Shown here: positions 1-8,029 of the stretch, piece after piece
Numbering within the stretch: the stretch's first letter is position 1
Layout of the letters: each line of letters opens with the position of its first letter
Source of the DNA: an uncultured Porphyromonadaceae bacterium
GTDB taxonomy: Bacteria > Bacteroidota > Bacteroidia > Bacteroidales > Muribaculaceae
Length of the DNA stretch: 13,318 bases
Direction of reading: 5' to 3'
Assembly: GCA_937901905.1 (NCBI GenBank)
Contig: CALDIF010000080.1
Location: 1 to 13,318, forward strand
Translations under genes and position numbers: made by a program
The notes under the pieces: generated by a model
Databases searched by the model: none
Seen by the model: only the letters and a program-made list of their open reading frames with translations
Told to the model about the DNA's origin: nothing

Positions 1-1628
1 AGTTCTGGAACATCTACAAGCTCGACGTCGTAGAGATACCCACCAACAAGCCTGTTATCCGTGTTGACGAGCCTGATCGCGTTTACAAGACACAGGCTGA
101 GAAATTTGCCGCAGTCATTAAAGAGATTGAGAAATTGCGCAATGCCGGTCGACCGGTATTGGTGGGTACAACGAGCGTTGAGATCAGCGAGCGTTTGAGT
201 CGTCAATTACAGTTGCGCAAGATACCGCACAACGTGCTTAACGCCAAGTTACACCAGAAAGAGGCTGAAATTGTGGCACAAGCGGGTCGCTCGGTACCTG
301 ATGCTAACGGAAATTTGTTGGGAGTGGTGACCATCGCCACCAACATGGCAGGTCGTGGAACGGATATCAAATTGACACCCGAGGTGCGCGATGCCGGCGG
401 TCTCGCCATTATCGGCACCGAGCGCCACCAGAGTCGTCGCGTGGATCGCCAGTTGCGTGGTCGTGCCGGTCGTCAAGGTGACCCGGGTTCGAGCGTGTTC
501 TTTGTGAGTTTCGAAGATCCCGTGATGCGCATGTTCGTGAGCGACAGCATGGTGAAATTGCTTGACAAGTTGGGCATGGACGACGGTGAACCCATCGTAC
601 ACCCGATGGTGACAAGCAGTATCGAGAATGCTCAAAAACGTATGGAGCAAAACCACTTCGGTGTACGCAAGCACCTCGTGGATTACGATGACGTGATGAA
701 CCGCCAGCGCAACGGCATATACGGTCGTCGCCACAATGCCGTGATGGGCGAACGTATAGGCATGGATATAGCCAACATGATAGACGACACCGTCAGTCAA
801 CTGCTTGACCGCTACGGTCGAAACAGTTACGAGGAGTTGCAAATGGCATTCATGACCAACTATGCCATGGAGTTGCCGCTCACAACAGCAGAGTATACCG
901 AGATGTCGGCAGACGAGATGTACGAGAAGTTGAAGAAGGTGGTACTTGACGAGTTCAACGTGAAGATGGAACGCCTGACCACGATTGTCGATGAGGGCAT
1001 ACAGAACAGGGCTAAAAGCATGATTGCCCACGGGCATGACATTCAAGGTCGCACTCGCATACCCATCACCGACGGCAAGCGTCGTTTCGGCTTCCCGATT
1101 GACATGGCGCAAGCCTACGAGACCCACTGCGCCGACTTTGCTGTCGAGTGGGAAAAAGCGGTGATATTAATCACGATAGATGAGTTTTGGAAGACTCATC
1201 TGCGCGAGATGGAACAGTTGAGACAGAGCGTTCAAAATGCCAGTTATGAACAAAAGGATCCTCTCGTGATTTACAAGAGCGAGGCGTTTGACATGTTCGA
1301 AGCGATGGTGATGGACATGAGCCGGCGCACCATATCAACCCTCATGCGCGGTCAGTTGTATAACCCCGAAGATGACTTGACCGACGCACAACGTCGCGAA
1401 TTGCAACGTCGCCGCGAGGCATACCGTCGTCAAGCCGCTCGGACTCAAGAAATCGACATGCAACAACGAGCCGAAGAACAACGTCGCATGGCGCAAACCG
1501 GCTCGCGTGGCGAGGTCGCCCGGCGTCCCAATATGCCACTCGTGGCGGCACCTAAGGTCGGTCGCAATGACCCGTGCCCGTGTGGCAGTGGCAAGAAATA
1601 TAAGAATTGTCACGGCCGCAATGCTTGA
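1..1628 (+). CDS. secA: Preprotein translocase ATPase SecA, C-terminal half (5' end outside window)
   Basis: This is the motor ATPase that drives unfolded preproteins through SecYEG at the inner membrane. The frame is open from base 3 with no start, so only about 541 C-terminal residues are seen; Bacteroidota SecA proteins are usually near 1,100 residues. The second nucleotide-binding domain shows the TNMAGRGTDIKL motif (about 339-374) and the arginine-finger motif RQLRGRAGRQGDPGSS (about 447-494). The helical scaffold and wing region follows, including IDEFWKTHLREMEQLR (from about 1180). An Arg/Gln-rich linker leads to the C-terminal zinc-binding tail, where CPCGSGKKYKNCH gives the C-x-C-x8-C-H ligands (Cys codons at 1575, 1581 and 1608, His at 1611). 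That tail normally binds SecB or ribosomes. The gene is followed after 97 bases by trxA on the same strand. The identification is very secure. Confidence 0.98.
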   Translation, partial: FWNIYKLDVVEIPTNKPVIRVDEPDRVYKTQAEKFAAVIKEIEKLRNAGRPVLVGTTSVEISERLSRQLQLRKIPHNVLNAKLHQKEAEIVAQAGRSVPDANGNLLGVVTIATNMAGRGTDIKLTPEVRDAGGLAIIGTERHQSRRVDRQLRGRAGRQGDPGSSVFFVSFEDPVMRMFVSDSMVKLLDKLGMDDGEPIVHPMVTSSIENAQKRMEQNHFGVRKHLVDYDDVMNRQRNGIYGRRHNAVMGERIGMDIANMIDDTVSQLLDRYGRNSYEELQMAFMTNYAMELPLTTAEYTEMSADEMYEKLKKVVLDEFNVKMERLTTIVDEGIQNRAKSMIAHGHDIQGRTRIPITDGKRRFGFPIDMAQAYETHCADFAVEWEKAVILITIDEFWKTHLREMEQLRQSVQNASYEQKDPLVIYKSEAFDMFEAMVMDMSRRTISTLMRGQLYNPEDDLTDAQRRELQRRREAYRRQAARTQEIDMQQRAEEQRRMAQTGSRGEVARRPNMPLVAAPKVGRNDPCPCGSGKKYKNCHGRNA

Positions 1629-1725
1629 GGCACACTCACGACTCGGGCGGTGACACGATGATTTATCATTATTGTTTAACAGTAAAAGCATAATTGATTT
1701 TACATAACACAAAAACAACACAACA

Positions 1726-2040
1726 ATGGCAATTAAGATTGATGATACCAACTTCGCCGAGATTATCGGCAATAACGCAGCAGTGGTGGTAGACTGTTGG
1801 GCATCATGGTGCGCACCGTGCCGCATGGTGGCGCCGGTGATTGAGGAGTTGTCGAACGACTATGAAGGTCGCGTGGTGATTGGCAAGTACGATATTGACG
1901 AGGGTACCGACATGGCAGCCGAGTACGGTGTACGCAGTATTCCCACTCTCCTATTCTTTAAGAACGGGCAACTTGTTGACCGTCATGTGGGTTATGCGCC
2001 TCGCGAGGAGTTGGAACCTAAAGTTAAAGCATTATTATAA
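1726..2040 (+). CDS. trxA: Thioredoxin with a CAPC active site
   Basis: A 104-residue cytoplasmic thioredoxin that reduces protein disulfides using electrons from thioredoxin reductase. The active site reads WCAPC (Cys29 and Cys32), a variant of the usual WCGPC. The buried acid (Asp23) and the cis-proline loop (SIPT, Pro73) are in place, and length is normal for the family. An extra cysteine, Cys24, lies directly after Asp23 where many thioredoxins have Phe. The ATG is preceded by a very A-rich leader (about 1700-1725) without a Shine-Dalgarno sequence, a pattern often seen before well-expressed Bacteroidota genes. No TAnnTTTG promoter was found in the 97-base gap after secA, so transcription from the secA side is possible. 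A hairpin terminator follows at 2132-2163. Confidence 0.96.
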   Translation: MAIKIDDTNFAEIIGNNAAVVVDCWASWCAPCRMVAPVIEELSNDYEGRVVIGKYDIDEGTDMAAEYGVRSIPTLLFFKNGQLVDRHVGYAPREELEPKVKALL

Positions 2041-2131
2041 TTCGACTTTTGAGGTGTTTGGCACTTCCGAACTTGAAGTATCGAATATAGGGCTTACGGT
2101 TTATATAACGAAATACTGTACTACACGATGG

Positions 2132-2163
2132 CGCGACACATCAATATGTAACGATGTGTCGCG
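2132..2163 (+). terminator. Hairpin terminator after trxA
   Basis: An 11-bp perfect inverted repeat (arms 2132-2142 and 2153-2163, CGCGACACATC and its complement) encloses a 10-base loop. It is followed by a T-rich stretch (TTATTGTTGCGTTTT, from 2164). It lies 92 bases after the trxA stop and 117 bases before the next start, so it probably ends the secA/trxA transcript. The T-tract is interrupted, so efficiency is uncertain. Confidence 0.55.
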
Positions 2164-2263
2164 TTATTGTTGCGTTTTATAATTAAGATTGGGGTGTTTG
2201 CTTAAAGTTCGGCAATATTTAACAATTTAACGCGTTGAAATGTTAAATTTAAGGTTTCACGAA

Positions 2264-2271
2264 TAAATTTG
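2264..2271 (+). promoter_or_regulatory. Possible -7 element upstream of the lipoprotein gene
   Basis: TAAATTTG matches the Bacteroidota -7 consensus TAnnTTTG. It ends only 8 bases before the ATG at 2280, so transcription from it would give an almost leaderless mRNA. No good -33 TTTG is seen at the usual 19-21 bases upstream. In an AT-rich leader a chance match is quite possible. Confidence 0.25.
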
Positions 2272-2279
2272 TTTGTGCG

Positions 2280-4091
2280 ATGAGAAAGAATTGTTTTATA
2301 GCCCTGCTCGGCACACTCTTGTTAGTATCATGTAACAAGAGCAATGAACCTTCCTCGAGTTCGTCGAGTAGCGATGACAATGAGACAACATCGGTAATAT
2401 CAACCGATGTCCTGTCGGGGGTGTCAACAAGTGGCGACGTGACCTCGTTCACGATAGACATTAATCGGGCGGCACTTGATGAAGATGTGAGTTACTGCGA
2501 TAGCGAGGACGATGATTACATTGCCAATACAACAATAGCTCGCACTGTTTATATCAACTACAACACGACGGGTGACGCTACTGTCAGCGGTGACGATGCC
2601 GGACTCGTCACAATCAGCGGCAACCGCGTTACAGCAAACAACACGACAAGCGATGTCATTCTATATGTGTTGAGTGGCACGACAAGCGACGGTTTCTTCA
2701 AGTTATATAGCAATAAGAAACAAGCCATCATGCTTAACGGAGCGAATATCACCAACCCTACCGGTGCTGCAATTAATAACCAGAGCAAGAAACGCACCTT
2801 TGTCGTTCTTGCCGACGGCACGGACAACACTCTCACTGACGGCACGAGTTATACCGACACGACCGAAGGCGAGGACATGAAAGCATGCCTGTTCAGCGAG
2901 GGACAATTAATTTTCAGCGGTCGCGGTTCGCTTGACATTGATGCCAACTGCAAAGCCGGTATTCGCAGCGATGACTACGTGCGGTTCATGCCCGGTGTCG
3001 ACATCATGGTCGATGCATCATCGGGTAACGCAATACGTGGAAATGACGCTGTGCTTATCACCGGAGGTGTCATCAATGTGCGCGTGAGCGGTACTGCCGA
3101 TAAAGGCATCAGCACCGATGGATATGTACAAGTTGACGGCGGTCGCACCACAGTCATCACGACGGGCGGATATGAGTACGATGAGGAGGACGATGACTAC
3201 AGCGCTTGCGCCGGTATCAAGGCCGATAGCCTCGTGCGCATCAATGCCGGTGAGATATACTTGAGTAGCACCGGCACCGGAGGCAAGGGACTGAACTGCG
3301 ACGGCAAGGTGTACTTTAACGGAGGAATAACACGCGTCATCACAACCGGCAAGAGACAGAAACAAGGCACATATAGCGTTTCACCCAAGGGAATTAAGTG
3401 TGATGACGACTTGACCGTCACTGCCGGCAATATCATTGTAAGGGCTACCGGCGGAGAGGGCAGCGAAGGCATCGAAAGTAAGGGTGAAATTTTGATTTCG
3501 GGTGGTGTTGTTGAGAGTTATTGTTACGATGATGCCATCAACAGTGCCGGTAATTTGACTGTCAGCGGAGGTGTGGTGTATGCTCGCGGCACCGACAATG
3601 ACGGCATTGATGCCAATAAGAACTTATACTTTAACGGTGGTGTTGTACTTGCCGAGGGTGGCAAGCAGCCCGAGTGTGGCATTGATGCTGCCGAGCACTA
3701 CTCGGCTTATATTAACGGAGGCACGATAGTGGCAATAGGCGGCGGTTTCCAAGAGATTGCGTCCTCATCGAAGCAAGCCGCTGTCACCGCTCAAGTCTCG
3801 ACAGGAACCGCCGTGGGCTTGGTGTCAGGGTCAACGGCAATACTTCACTACACAACGCCGAGCAACAACACCGGTAACGCACTGATGATCTCGTCGCCGG
3901 TCTTCAAGAGCGGGAACACTTACACCCTGCGAGCCGGAGCATCATACATCGGCGGCACACAATTCTACAATATGGTGAGTGGCTGTAGCATCGGTGCCGG
4001 TACTCGCAGCGTTGATGTTACTGCATCAATAGGCGTGAGCGGTTCGATGGGCGGTGGCACAGGAGGTGCCGGTGGCGGTTTCAGATTTTGA
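2280..4091 (+). CDS. Lipoprotein with a repetitive beta-helix-like carbohydrate-binding domain (Cthe_2159-like)
   Basis: A 603-residue secreted lipoprotein. Residues 1-18 form a type II signal peptide (MRKNCF, hydrophobic core, lipobox LVSC with the lipidated Cys18). A Ser/Asp-rich linker with seven consecutive serines follows. From about residue 140 to 490 there are repeated units of the type GI-x-x-D...I-x-GG, with turns rich in Gly, Asn and Asp, as expected for a right-handed parallel beta-helix. The pattern resembles Cthe_2159-type carbohydrate-binding proteins, which bind acidic plant polysaccharides and calcium; acidic stretches such as EEDDDY fit metal binding but do not prove it. The C-terminus is a Gly-rich tail. 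No catalytic motif is recognised. It probably sits on the cell surface or outer membrane and binds glycans. It stands alone, convergent with holA 15 bases downstream, with no SusC/SusD partners in the window. The family call is by pattern recognition. Confidence 0.8.
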   Translation: MRKNCFIALLGTLLLVSCNKSNEPSSSSSSSDDNETTSVISTDVLSGVSTSGDVTSFTIDINRAALDEDVSYCDSEDDDYIANTTIARTVYINYNTTGDATVSGDDAGLVTISGNRVTANNTTSDVILYVLSGTTSDGFFKLYSNKKQAIMLNGANITNPTGAAINNQSKKRTFVVLADGTDNTLTDGTSYTDTTEGEDMKACLFSEGQLIFSGRGSLDIDANCKAGIRSDDYVRFMPGVDIMVDASSGNAIRGNDAVLITGGVINVRVSGTADKGISTDGYVQVDGGRTTVITTGGYEYDEEDDDYSACAGIKADSLVRINAGEIYLSSTGTGGKGLNCDGKVYFNGGITRVITTGKRQKQGTYSVSPKGIKCDDDLTVTAGNIIVRATGGEGSEGIESKGEILISGGVVESYCYDDAINSAGNLTVSGGVVYARGTDNDGIDANKNLYFNGGVVLAEGGKQPECGIDAAEHYSAYINGGTIVAIGGGFQEIASSSKQAAVTAQVSTGTAVGLVSGSTAILHYTTPSNNTGNALMISSPVFKSGNTYTLRAGASYIGGTQFYNMVSGCSIGAGTRSVDVTASIGVSGSMGGGTGGAGGGFRF

Positions 4092-4106
4092 GGTGAGGCT
4101 ACCCTA

Positions 4107-5159
4107 CTACTGCGAATTCAGTATCTTGAATACCAGTTCACGCAGCAGTGCATATTCGTTTTGACGCGAGCCGATGCCTTTACACCGTGCGTCACATTCC
4201 CTCAAATAACTGATGATGTTCACGCATGCACGTGTAGAATAATTGCGCGACGCTTCCATGAACTTCTCGAGCCTCCATTGAGATTTGGTCCCCGTTGCAG
4301 CCATCAATGCCTGCGGGGACTTATCTTTAGAGGCACGCACGAGCAACACGCCCGAGAAAAAACCGAATAGCATGCTCACCGTGACAATAACCGGATTGTT
4401 CTTCGGGTTGCGTTCGAAGTAGTCGATAATGCGATAAGCCTTCGCGGCATTGCGTGTGCGCAATGCGTCTTCCAACTCAAAGTTGTTGAAGTCCTTGCTG
4501 ATGCCGACGTTGCGTTCAATCAACTCGGGCGTGATAGACTTGCCATTGCCGATGAGCAACACGAGTTTATCTATCTCGCCAAACAATCTCGACAGGTCGG
4601 GACCGATATAATCGCCCAGCATCTGCACGGATTTCACATCAATAGCGGCTCCGGCTTGGGCTACATAGGAAGTGATAACCGAGCGCAAATCACGATCGTT
4701 GCGCACACGTGACGAGGTGAATACAACTCCCGTGCCCGTCTTGCGCAACACGTCAATAAACTCTTTAGCCTTGAGGTCACCCTCCTTGTGGCAAATCACG
4801 AGCACAGTCGATGGTGCCGGCTTGTCGGCATAATGGCGAAACAAGTTCAGGTCGTCCTTGTGACCGGCTTGTTTTGCAACCAACTGTGCTTCACGCAACA
4901 CCACCACGCGTCGCTCGGCAAACGTGGGATATTGCTTACAACTGTTGATGACATCGGTCACTCTTGCAGTGTCACCATAGTGTATGTCAAGGTTAAAATC
5001 GCGCTCACTCTCATCGAGAGCCTGAGCGATAATCAACTCTTGCAACTTGTCGATATAGTAAGGTTCATCGCCTTGTAACACATAGATGGTGCTGAAGCGA
5101 TGTGCCTTGATGTCGCGAGCGAGCGATGAATAGGTTACTGTTTCTTTTTTTTCAGCCAT
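4107..5159 (-). CDS. holA: DNA polymerase III delta subunit (clamp-loader subunit)
   Basis: This is the subunit that opens the beta sliding clamp in the clamp loader of the replicative polymerase. The 350-residue product starts MAEKKETV and shows the family's N-terminal signature (YVLQGDEPYYIDKL, about residues 25-38), the segment following the P-loop-like fold (FAERRVVVLREA), and the helical C-terminal collar domain ending in NEYALLRELVFKIL. Length is close to other HolA proteins. I chose the ATG at 5159. An upstream in-frame TTG at 5201 would overlap a strong -7 element (TATCTTTG, 5199-5206 on this strand), so it is very unlikely to be the start. An A8 run lies at codons 3-5. It diverges from the HsdR-N-like gene. 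Its stop lies 15 bases from the stop of the convergent lipoprotein, with no hairpin in between. Confidence 0.9.
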   Translation of the reverse strand: MAEKKETVTYSSLARDIKAHRFSTIYVLQGDEPYYIDKLQELIIAQALDESERDFNLDIHYGDTARVTDVINSCKQYPTFAERRVVVLREAQLVAKQAGHKDDLNLFRHYADKPAPSTVLVICHKEGDLKAKEFIDVLRKTGTGVVFTSSRVRNDRDLRSVITSYVAQAGAAIDVKSVQMLGDYIGPDLSRLFGEIDKLVLLIGNGKSITPELIERNVGISKDFNNFELEDALRTRNAAKAYRIIDYFERNPKNNPVIVTVSMLFGFFSGVLLVRASKDKSPQALMAATGTKSQWRLEKFMEASRNYSTRACVNIISYLRECDARCKGIGSRQNEYALLRELVFKILNSQ

Positions 5160-5188
5160 CAAGTAGGTGCTGTTTATTGACTTTTTAG

Positions 5189-5196
5189 TAATTTTG
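5189..5196 (+). promoter_or_regulatory. -7 promoter element for the HsdR-N/uvrD/nspC operon
   Basis: TAATTTTG matches TAnnTTTG and would place the transcription start near 5202, about 30 bases before the ATG at 5232. It lies only two bases from the opposing holA -7 element, so the two polymerase footprints must overlap. The -33 region is weak. Confidence 0.45.
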
Positions 5197-5198
5197 CA

Positions 5199-5206
5199 CA
5201 AAGATA
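5199..5206 (-). promoter_or_regulatory. -7 promoter element for holA
   Basis: On the minus strand this reads TATCTTTG, a full match to the Bacteroidota TAnnTTTG element. Transcription would begin at about 5192, giving a leader of roughly 33 bases before the ATG at 5159. No clear -33 TTTG is present. Confidence 0.55.
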
Positions 5207-5231
5207 ATAAAAGATTTTCATTGCGTACACT

Positions 5232-5687
5232 ATGACCGATGAATTATTGAACTTGCCGGAGTACGAGTTCAACATAAAGCGTGAGCACGGCGGTCTTGTC
5301 ATCTACGACGAGTTGCGCTGTCGTTTTGTTGCGTTAACTCCCGAGGAGTGGGTGCGACAACACTTTGTGCATTGGTTGATAGCCGAGCGCGGTTTTCGTG
5401 CAGGGTTGATGGCAAACGAGATGTCTATCATACAAAACGGCATTAAACGTCGCTGTGACACGGTGGTTGCCGATCGCACCGGAGAGCCGCTTGTCATCAT
5501 TGAATACAAAGCCCCCACAGTGACGGTTAATCAAAAGACATTCGACCAAATAGTACGCTACAACATGGTATTGCGCGCACGATACTTAATCGTGAGCAAC
5601 GGACTCGTCCACTACTGCTGTCGCATCAATTACGACGAGGACTCCTACGAGTTCTTGCCCGATATACCCCACTACGATCAATTATGA
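5232..5687 (+). CDS. Small HsdR N-terminal-like protein with PD-(D/E)xK nuclease signature
   Basis: A 151-residue protein resembling the nuclease domain of type I restriction HsdR subunits, but free-standing, with no helicase domain and no hsdM or hsdS nearby. The segment LTPEEWVRQHFVHWL (residues 35-49, Glu39) is typical of this family. Possible catalytic residues are Glu63, Asp76 (in RRCDTVV) and Glu91/Lys93 (IIEYKAP), giving D-x14-E-x-K. A QIVRY motif (Gln106, Tyr110) matches the QxxxY element of RecB-like nucleases. From memory, similar small genes lie near holA in many Bacteroidota, which argues for a housekeeping DNA repair role rather than restriction. The substrate is unknown. Its stop overlaps the helicase start by four bases (ATGA at 5684-5687), so the two are probably translationally coupled. 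Confidence 0.82.
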   Translation: MTDELLNLPEYEFNIKREHGGLVIYDELRCRFVALTPEEWVRQHFVHWLIAERGFRAGLMANEMSIIQNGIKRRCDTVVADRTGEPLVIIEYKAPTVTVNQKTFDQIVRYNMVLRARYLIVSNGLVHYCCRINYDEDSYEFLPDIPHYDQL

Positions 5688-8029
5688 ACGGTTACCTTGA
5701 ACAACTTAATGACCGACAACGGGCAGCAGTGACCTATCTTGACGGTCCCGAACTTGTTATAGCCGGAGCCGGCTCGGGCAAGACTCGCGTGCTGACCTAC
5801 AAGATAGTACACTTGCTGCACAACGGATACGACCCATATCGCATCATGGCACTCACGTTCACCAATAAGGCGGCTCGCGAGATGCGCGAGCGCATCGAGG
5901 CATTGGTGGGCAATGAGATGGCAAGTCGCCTGTGGATGGGAACGTTCCACAGCATTTTCGCACGCCTGCTGCGAGTGAATGCCGAGCGACTCGGATACCG
6001 ACACGACTACACCATCTATGACGACACCGATGCTCGCTCGCTCGTGAAAATTATCGTTCGCGACATGGCTCTCGACGAAAAGGTGTACAAACCTGCCGTG
6101 GTGGCAGATAAAATATCGGAACTCAAGAACAGACTTATTTCTCCGGCCATGTATAGTGCCGACACCGCGATGCAAGAGGCTGACGATCGTGCCGGACGAC
6201 CGCTGATTTATAAAATTTATCAAGCATACGTTGACCGATGTCGCATTGCCGGGGCGATGGACTTTGACGACTTGTTGTTCAACACTAATGTGCTGTTGCG
6301 CGACAATCCTGACGTACTCGAGAATTATCGCAATCATTTCCTTTACTATCTCGTTGACGAGTACCAGGACACCAACTTTGCTCAGCATGCCATCATGATG
6401 CAACTGTGCGGTGCCGACGGTAACTTGTGTGTGGTGGGTGATGATGCACAAAGCATATACTCATTTCGTGGCGCACACATCGACAACATCTTGAAGTTGG
6501 AGCGATTCTATCCTCGCCTGCGTACATTCAAGTTGGAGCGCAATTATCGCAGTACACGCACCATCACAGCCGCCGCCAACAGTTTGATAGCCGCCAATCG
6601 TCACCAAATTCCCAAACACCTGTATTCCGAGGCTGAACAAGGCATGCCCATTGAGGTTGTACAGTGTTACAACGATTATGAGGAATCGTTTGTGGTTTCC
6701 AACCACATCGTTCAGACCAAACATCGTGCCGGAGATCGATATAGCGACTTTGCTATCTTATATCGCACCAACGCACAATCGCGCGTACTCGAGCAAGCGT
6801 TGTCGCGCGGTGGAGCCCGTGACACTCACGGTAATGTGCGCGATGCAATTCCCTACCGCATCTACGGCGGCCTCTCTTTCTACAAGCGTAAAGAAATTAA
6901 AGACGCGCTCGCCTACTTCAGGCTCGCCATCAACAGTCATGATGACGAGTCGCTACTGCGTGTAATCAATTACCCTCCGCGCGGCATAGGTGATGTCACG
7001 ATAAGCAAACTGCGACACGGCGCGATGATACACAATGTGAGTGTATGGACGGTACTGTGCGATACCGAACAATACGGCATCGACGTCAATCGTGGCACTC
7101 GCTCCAAGTTAAACGGTTTCGCAATGTTAATCAACGACTTGCGCGACAAGACAGCCAATAGCGCTAACGCTCTCACTGCCGCCAATCACATCATCACAGC
7201 CACCAACCTACTCGGTGTGCTACAACAAGAACGCACACCCGAGAATGTCAGCCGCCGGCAGAACATCACCGAGTTGCTCAATGCAGTGGCTGAGTTTGTG
7301 GGCAACAAAACCGAAGAAGGACTTGACGGGTTGACGCTTGCCGATTTTCTTGCCGAAGCCGCCCTCTTAACCGACCAAGACACCGAGGACGCAACCGAAG
7401 ATCGCGTTACGTTGATGACGGTGCATGCCGCTAAGGGGCTGGAATTCAAGCATGTCATCATTGTCGGTGTGGAAGAAGACTTGTTTCCCAATGCGCTTGC
7501 CGCCACAGCAGAGGAAATTGAAGAGGAACGCCGGCTGCTCTATGTGGCCATCACGCGAGCCGGGAAGACGTGTTTAATAACCTATGCGACATCACGCTAT
7601 ATAAACGGCACCACGCGACTGTGTAACCCCAGTCGTTTCTTGGGCGACATTGATAATGCCTACTTGCGCATTGCCCGACGAAACGTGACTGCCGTTGAGA
7701 GCAATACACCGGTTGCAAGACCTGCATTCTTTGACCGTCGCCCGGTTGCCCGGACACCGACAAACAGCCGTTATACATCACCGCGTGACAGTTCTGCTCG
7801 TCAATCGGTCGAACCGAAACCGACTTCAAAGCCCGTGGCAAACAACGGTGAACCGGCACTACACACAGCCGATGAACTTAACAGCGGAATGACCATTGTA
7901 CACAATCGTTTCGGTCGTGGCACAATCACCAAGATGGAAACCGTACCCGACAATAAAATCACAGTCAACTTTGACGAGTACGGTGAGCGCACTTTAATGC
8001 TGAAATTTGCACGTTTTATTATCCTATGA
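5684..8029 (+). CDS. uvrD: UvrD/PcrA-type superfamily 1A DNA helicase
   Basis: An ATP-dependent 3'-5' DNA helicase for nucleotide-excision and mismatch repair and for clearing protein-bound DNA. All family motifs are intact in 781 residues: Q motif (LNDRQRAAV, Gln12), Walker A GAGSGKT (28-34), Walker B DEYQDTN (from Asp225), motif III GDDAQSIYSFRG (from 252), motif IV LERNYRST (284-291), motif V TVHAAKGLEF (579-588), and motif VI RRLLYVAITRA (Arg625). A Pro/Thr/Ser/Arg-rich linker (about 680-725) leads to a C-terminal Tudor-like segment (about 730-781; HNRFGRGTI, VNFDEYGERTLML), known in PcrA/UvrD for binding RNA polymerase. It begins inside the stop of the HsdR-N-like gene and ends in an ATGA overlap with nspC. 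Length and motifs are fully typical. Whether pcrA or uvrD is the better name cannot be decided here. Confidence 0.95.
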   Translation: MNGYLEQLNDRQRAAVTYLDGPELVIAGAGSGKTRVLTYKIVHLLHNGYDPYRIMALTFTNKAAREMRERIEALVGNEMASRLWMGTFHSIFARLLRVNAERLGYRHDYTIYDDTDARSLVKIIVRDMALDEKVYKPAVVADKISELKNRLISPAMYSADTAMQEADDRAGRPLIYKIYQAYVDRCRIAGAMDFDDLLFNTNVLLRDNPDVLENYRNHFLYYLVDEYQDTNFAQHAIMMQLCGADGNLCVVGDDAQSIYSFRGAHIDNILKLERFYPRLRTFKLERNYRSTRTITAAANSLIAANRHQIPKHLYSEAEQGMPIEVVQCYNDYEESFVVSNHIVQTKHRAGDRYSDFAILYRTNAQSRVLEQALSRGGARDTHGNVRDAIPYRIYGGLSFYKRKEIKDALAYFRLAINSHDDESLLRVINYPPRGIGDVTISKLRHGAMIHNVSVWTVLCDTEQYGIDVNRGTRSKLNGFAMLINDLRDKTANSANALTAANHIITATNLLGVLQQERTPENVSRRQNITELLNAVAEFVGNKTEEGLDGLTLADFLAEAALLTDQDTEDATEDRVTLMTVHAAKGLEFKHVIIVGVEEDLFPNALAATAEEIEEERRLLYVAITRAGKTCLITYATSRYINGTTRLCNPSRFLGDIDNAYLRIARRNVTAVESNTPVARPAFFDRRPVARTPTNSRYTSPRDSSARQSVEPKPTSKPVANNGEPALHTADELNSGMTIVHNRFGRGTITKMETVPDNKITVNFDEYGERTLMLKFARFIIL

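Noticed and set aside
249..1127. Long minus-strand ORF (292 residues) inside secA
   Set aside because: It is antisense to conserved SecA motifs, rich in His/Val in the manner of shadow frames, and has no family features.
1658..1669. Small ATGAT-TT-ATCAT inverted repeat before trxA
   Set aside because: A 5-bp AT-rich stem with a two-base loop is too weak to call a terminator or operator.
1880..2182. Plus-strand ORF overlapping the end of trxA
   Set aside because: It overlaps trxA out of frame and runs through the terminator hairpin. The trxA frame is clearly the real one.
5232..5687. Type I restriction-modification system
   Set aside because: Only the HsdR N-terminal-like domain is present. 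There is no translocase domain, HsdM or HsdS, and the gene sits with replication and repair genes.
5678..6451. Minus-strand ORF of 257 residues inside the helicase gene
   Set aside because: The opposite strand encodes intact UvrD motifs throughout. The ORF is a shadow of biased codon use.
5684..8029. Gabija-type or other defence helicase
   Set aside because: The helicase has the complete PcrA/UvrD motif set and C-terminal Tudor-like domain of the housekeeping enzyme, and its partner is not an OLD/TOPRIM nuclease.
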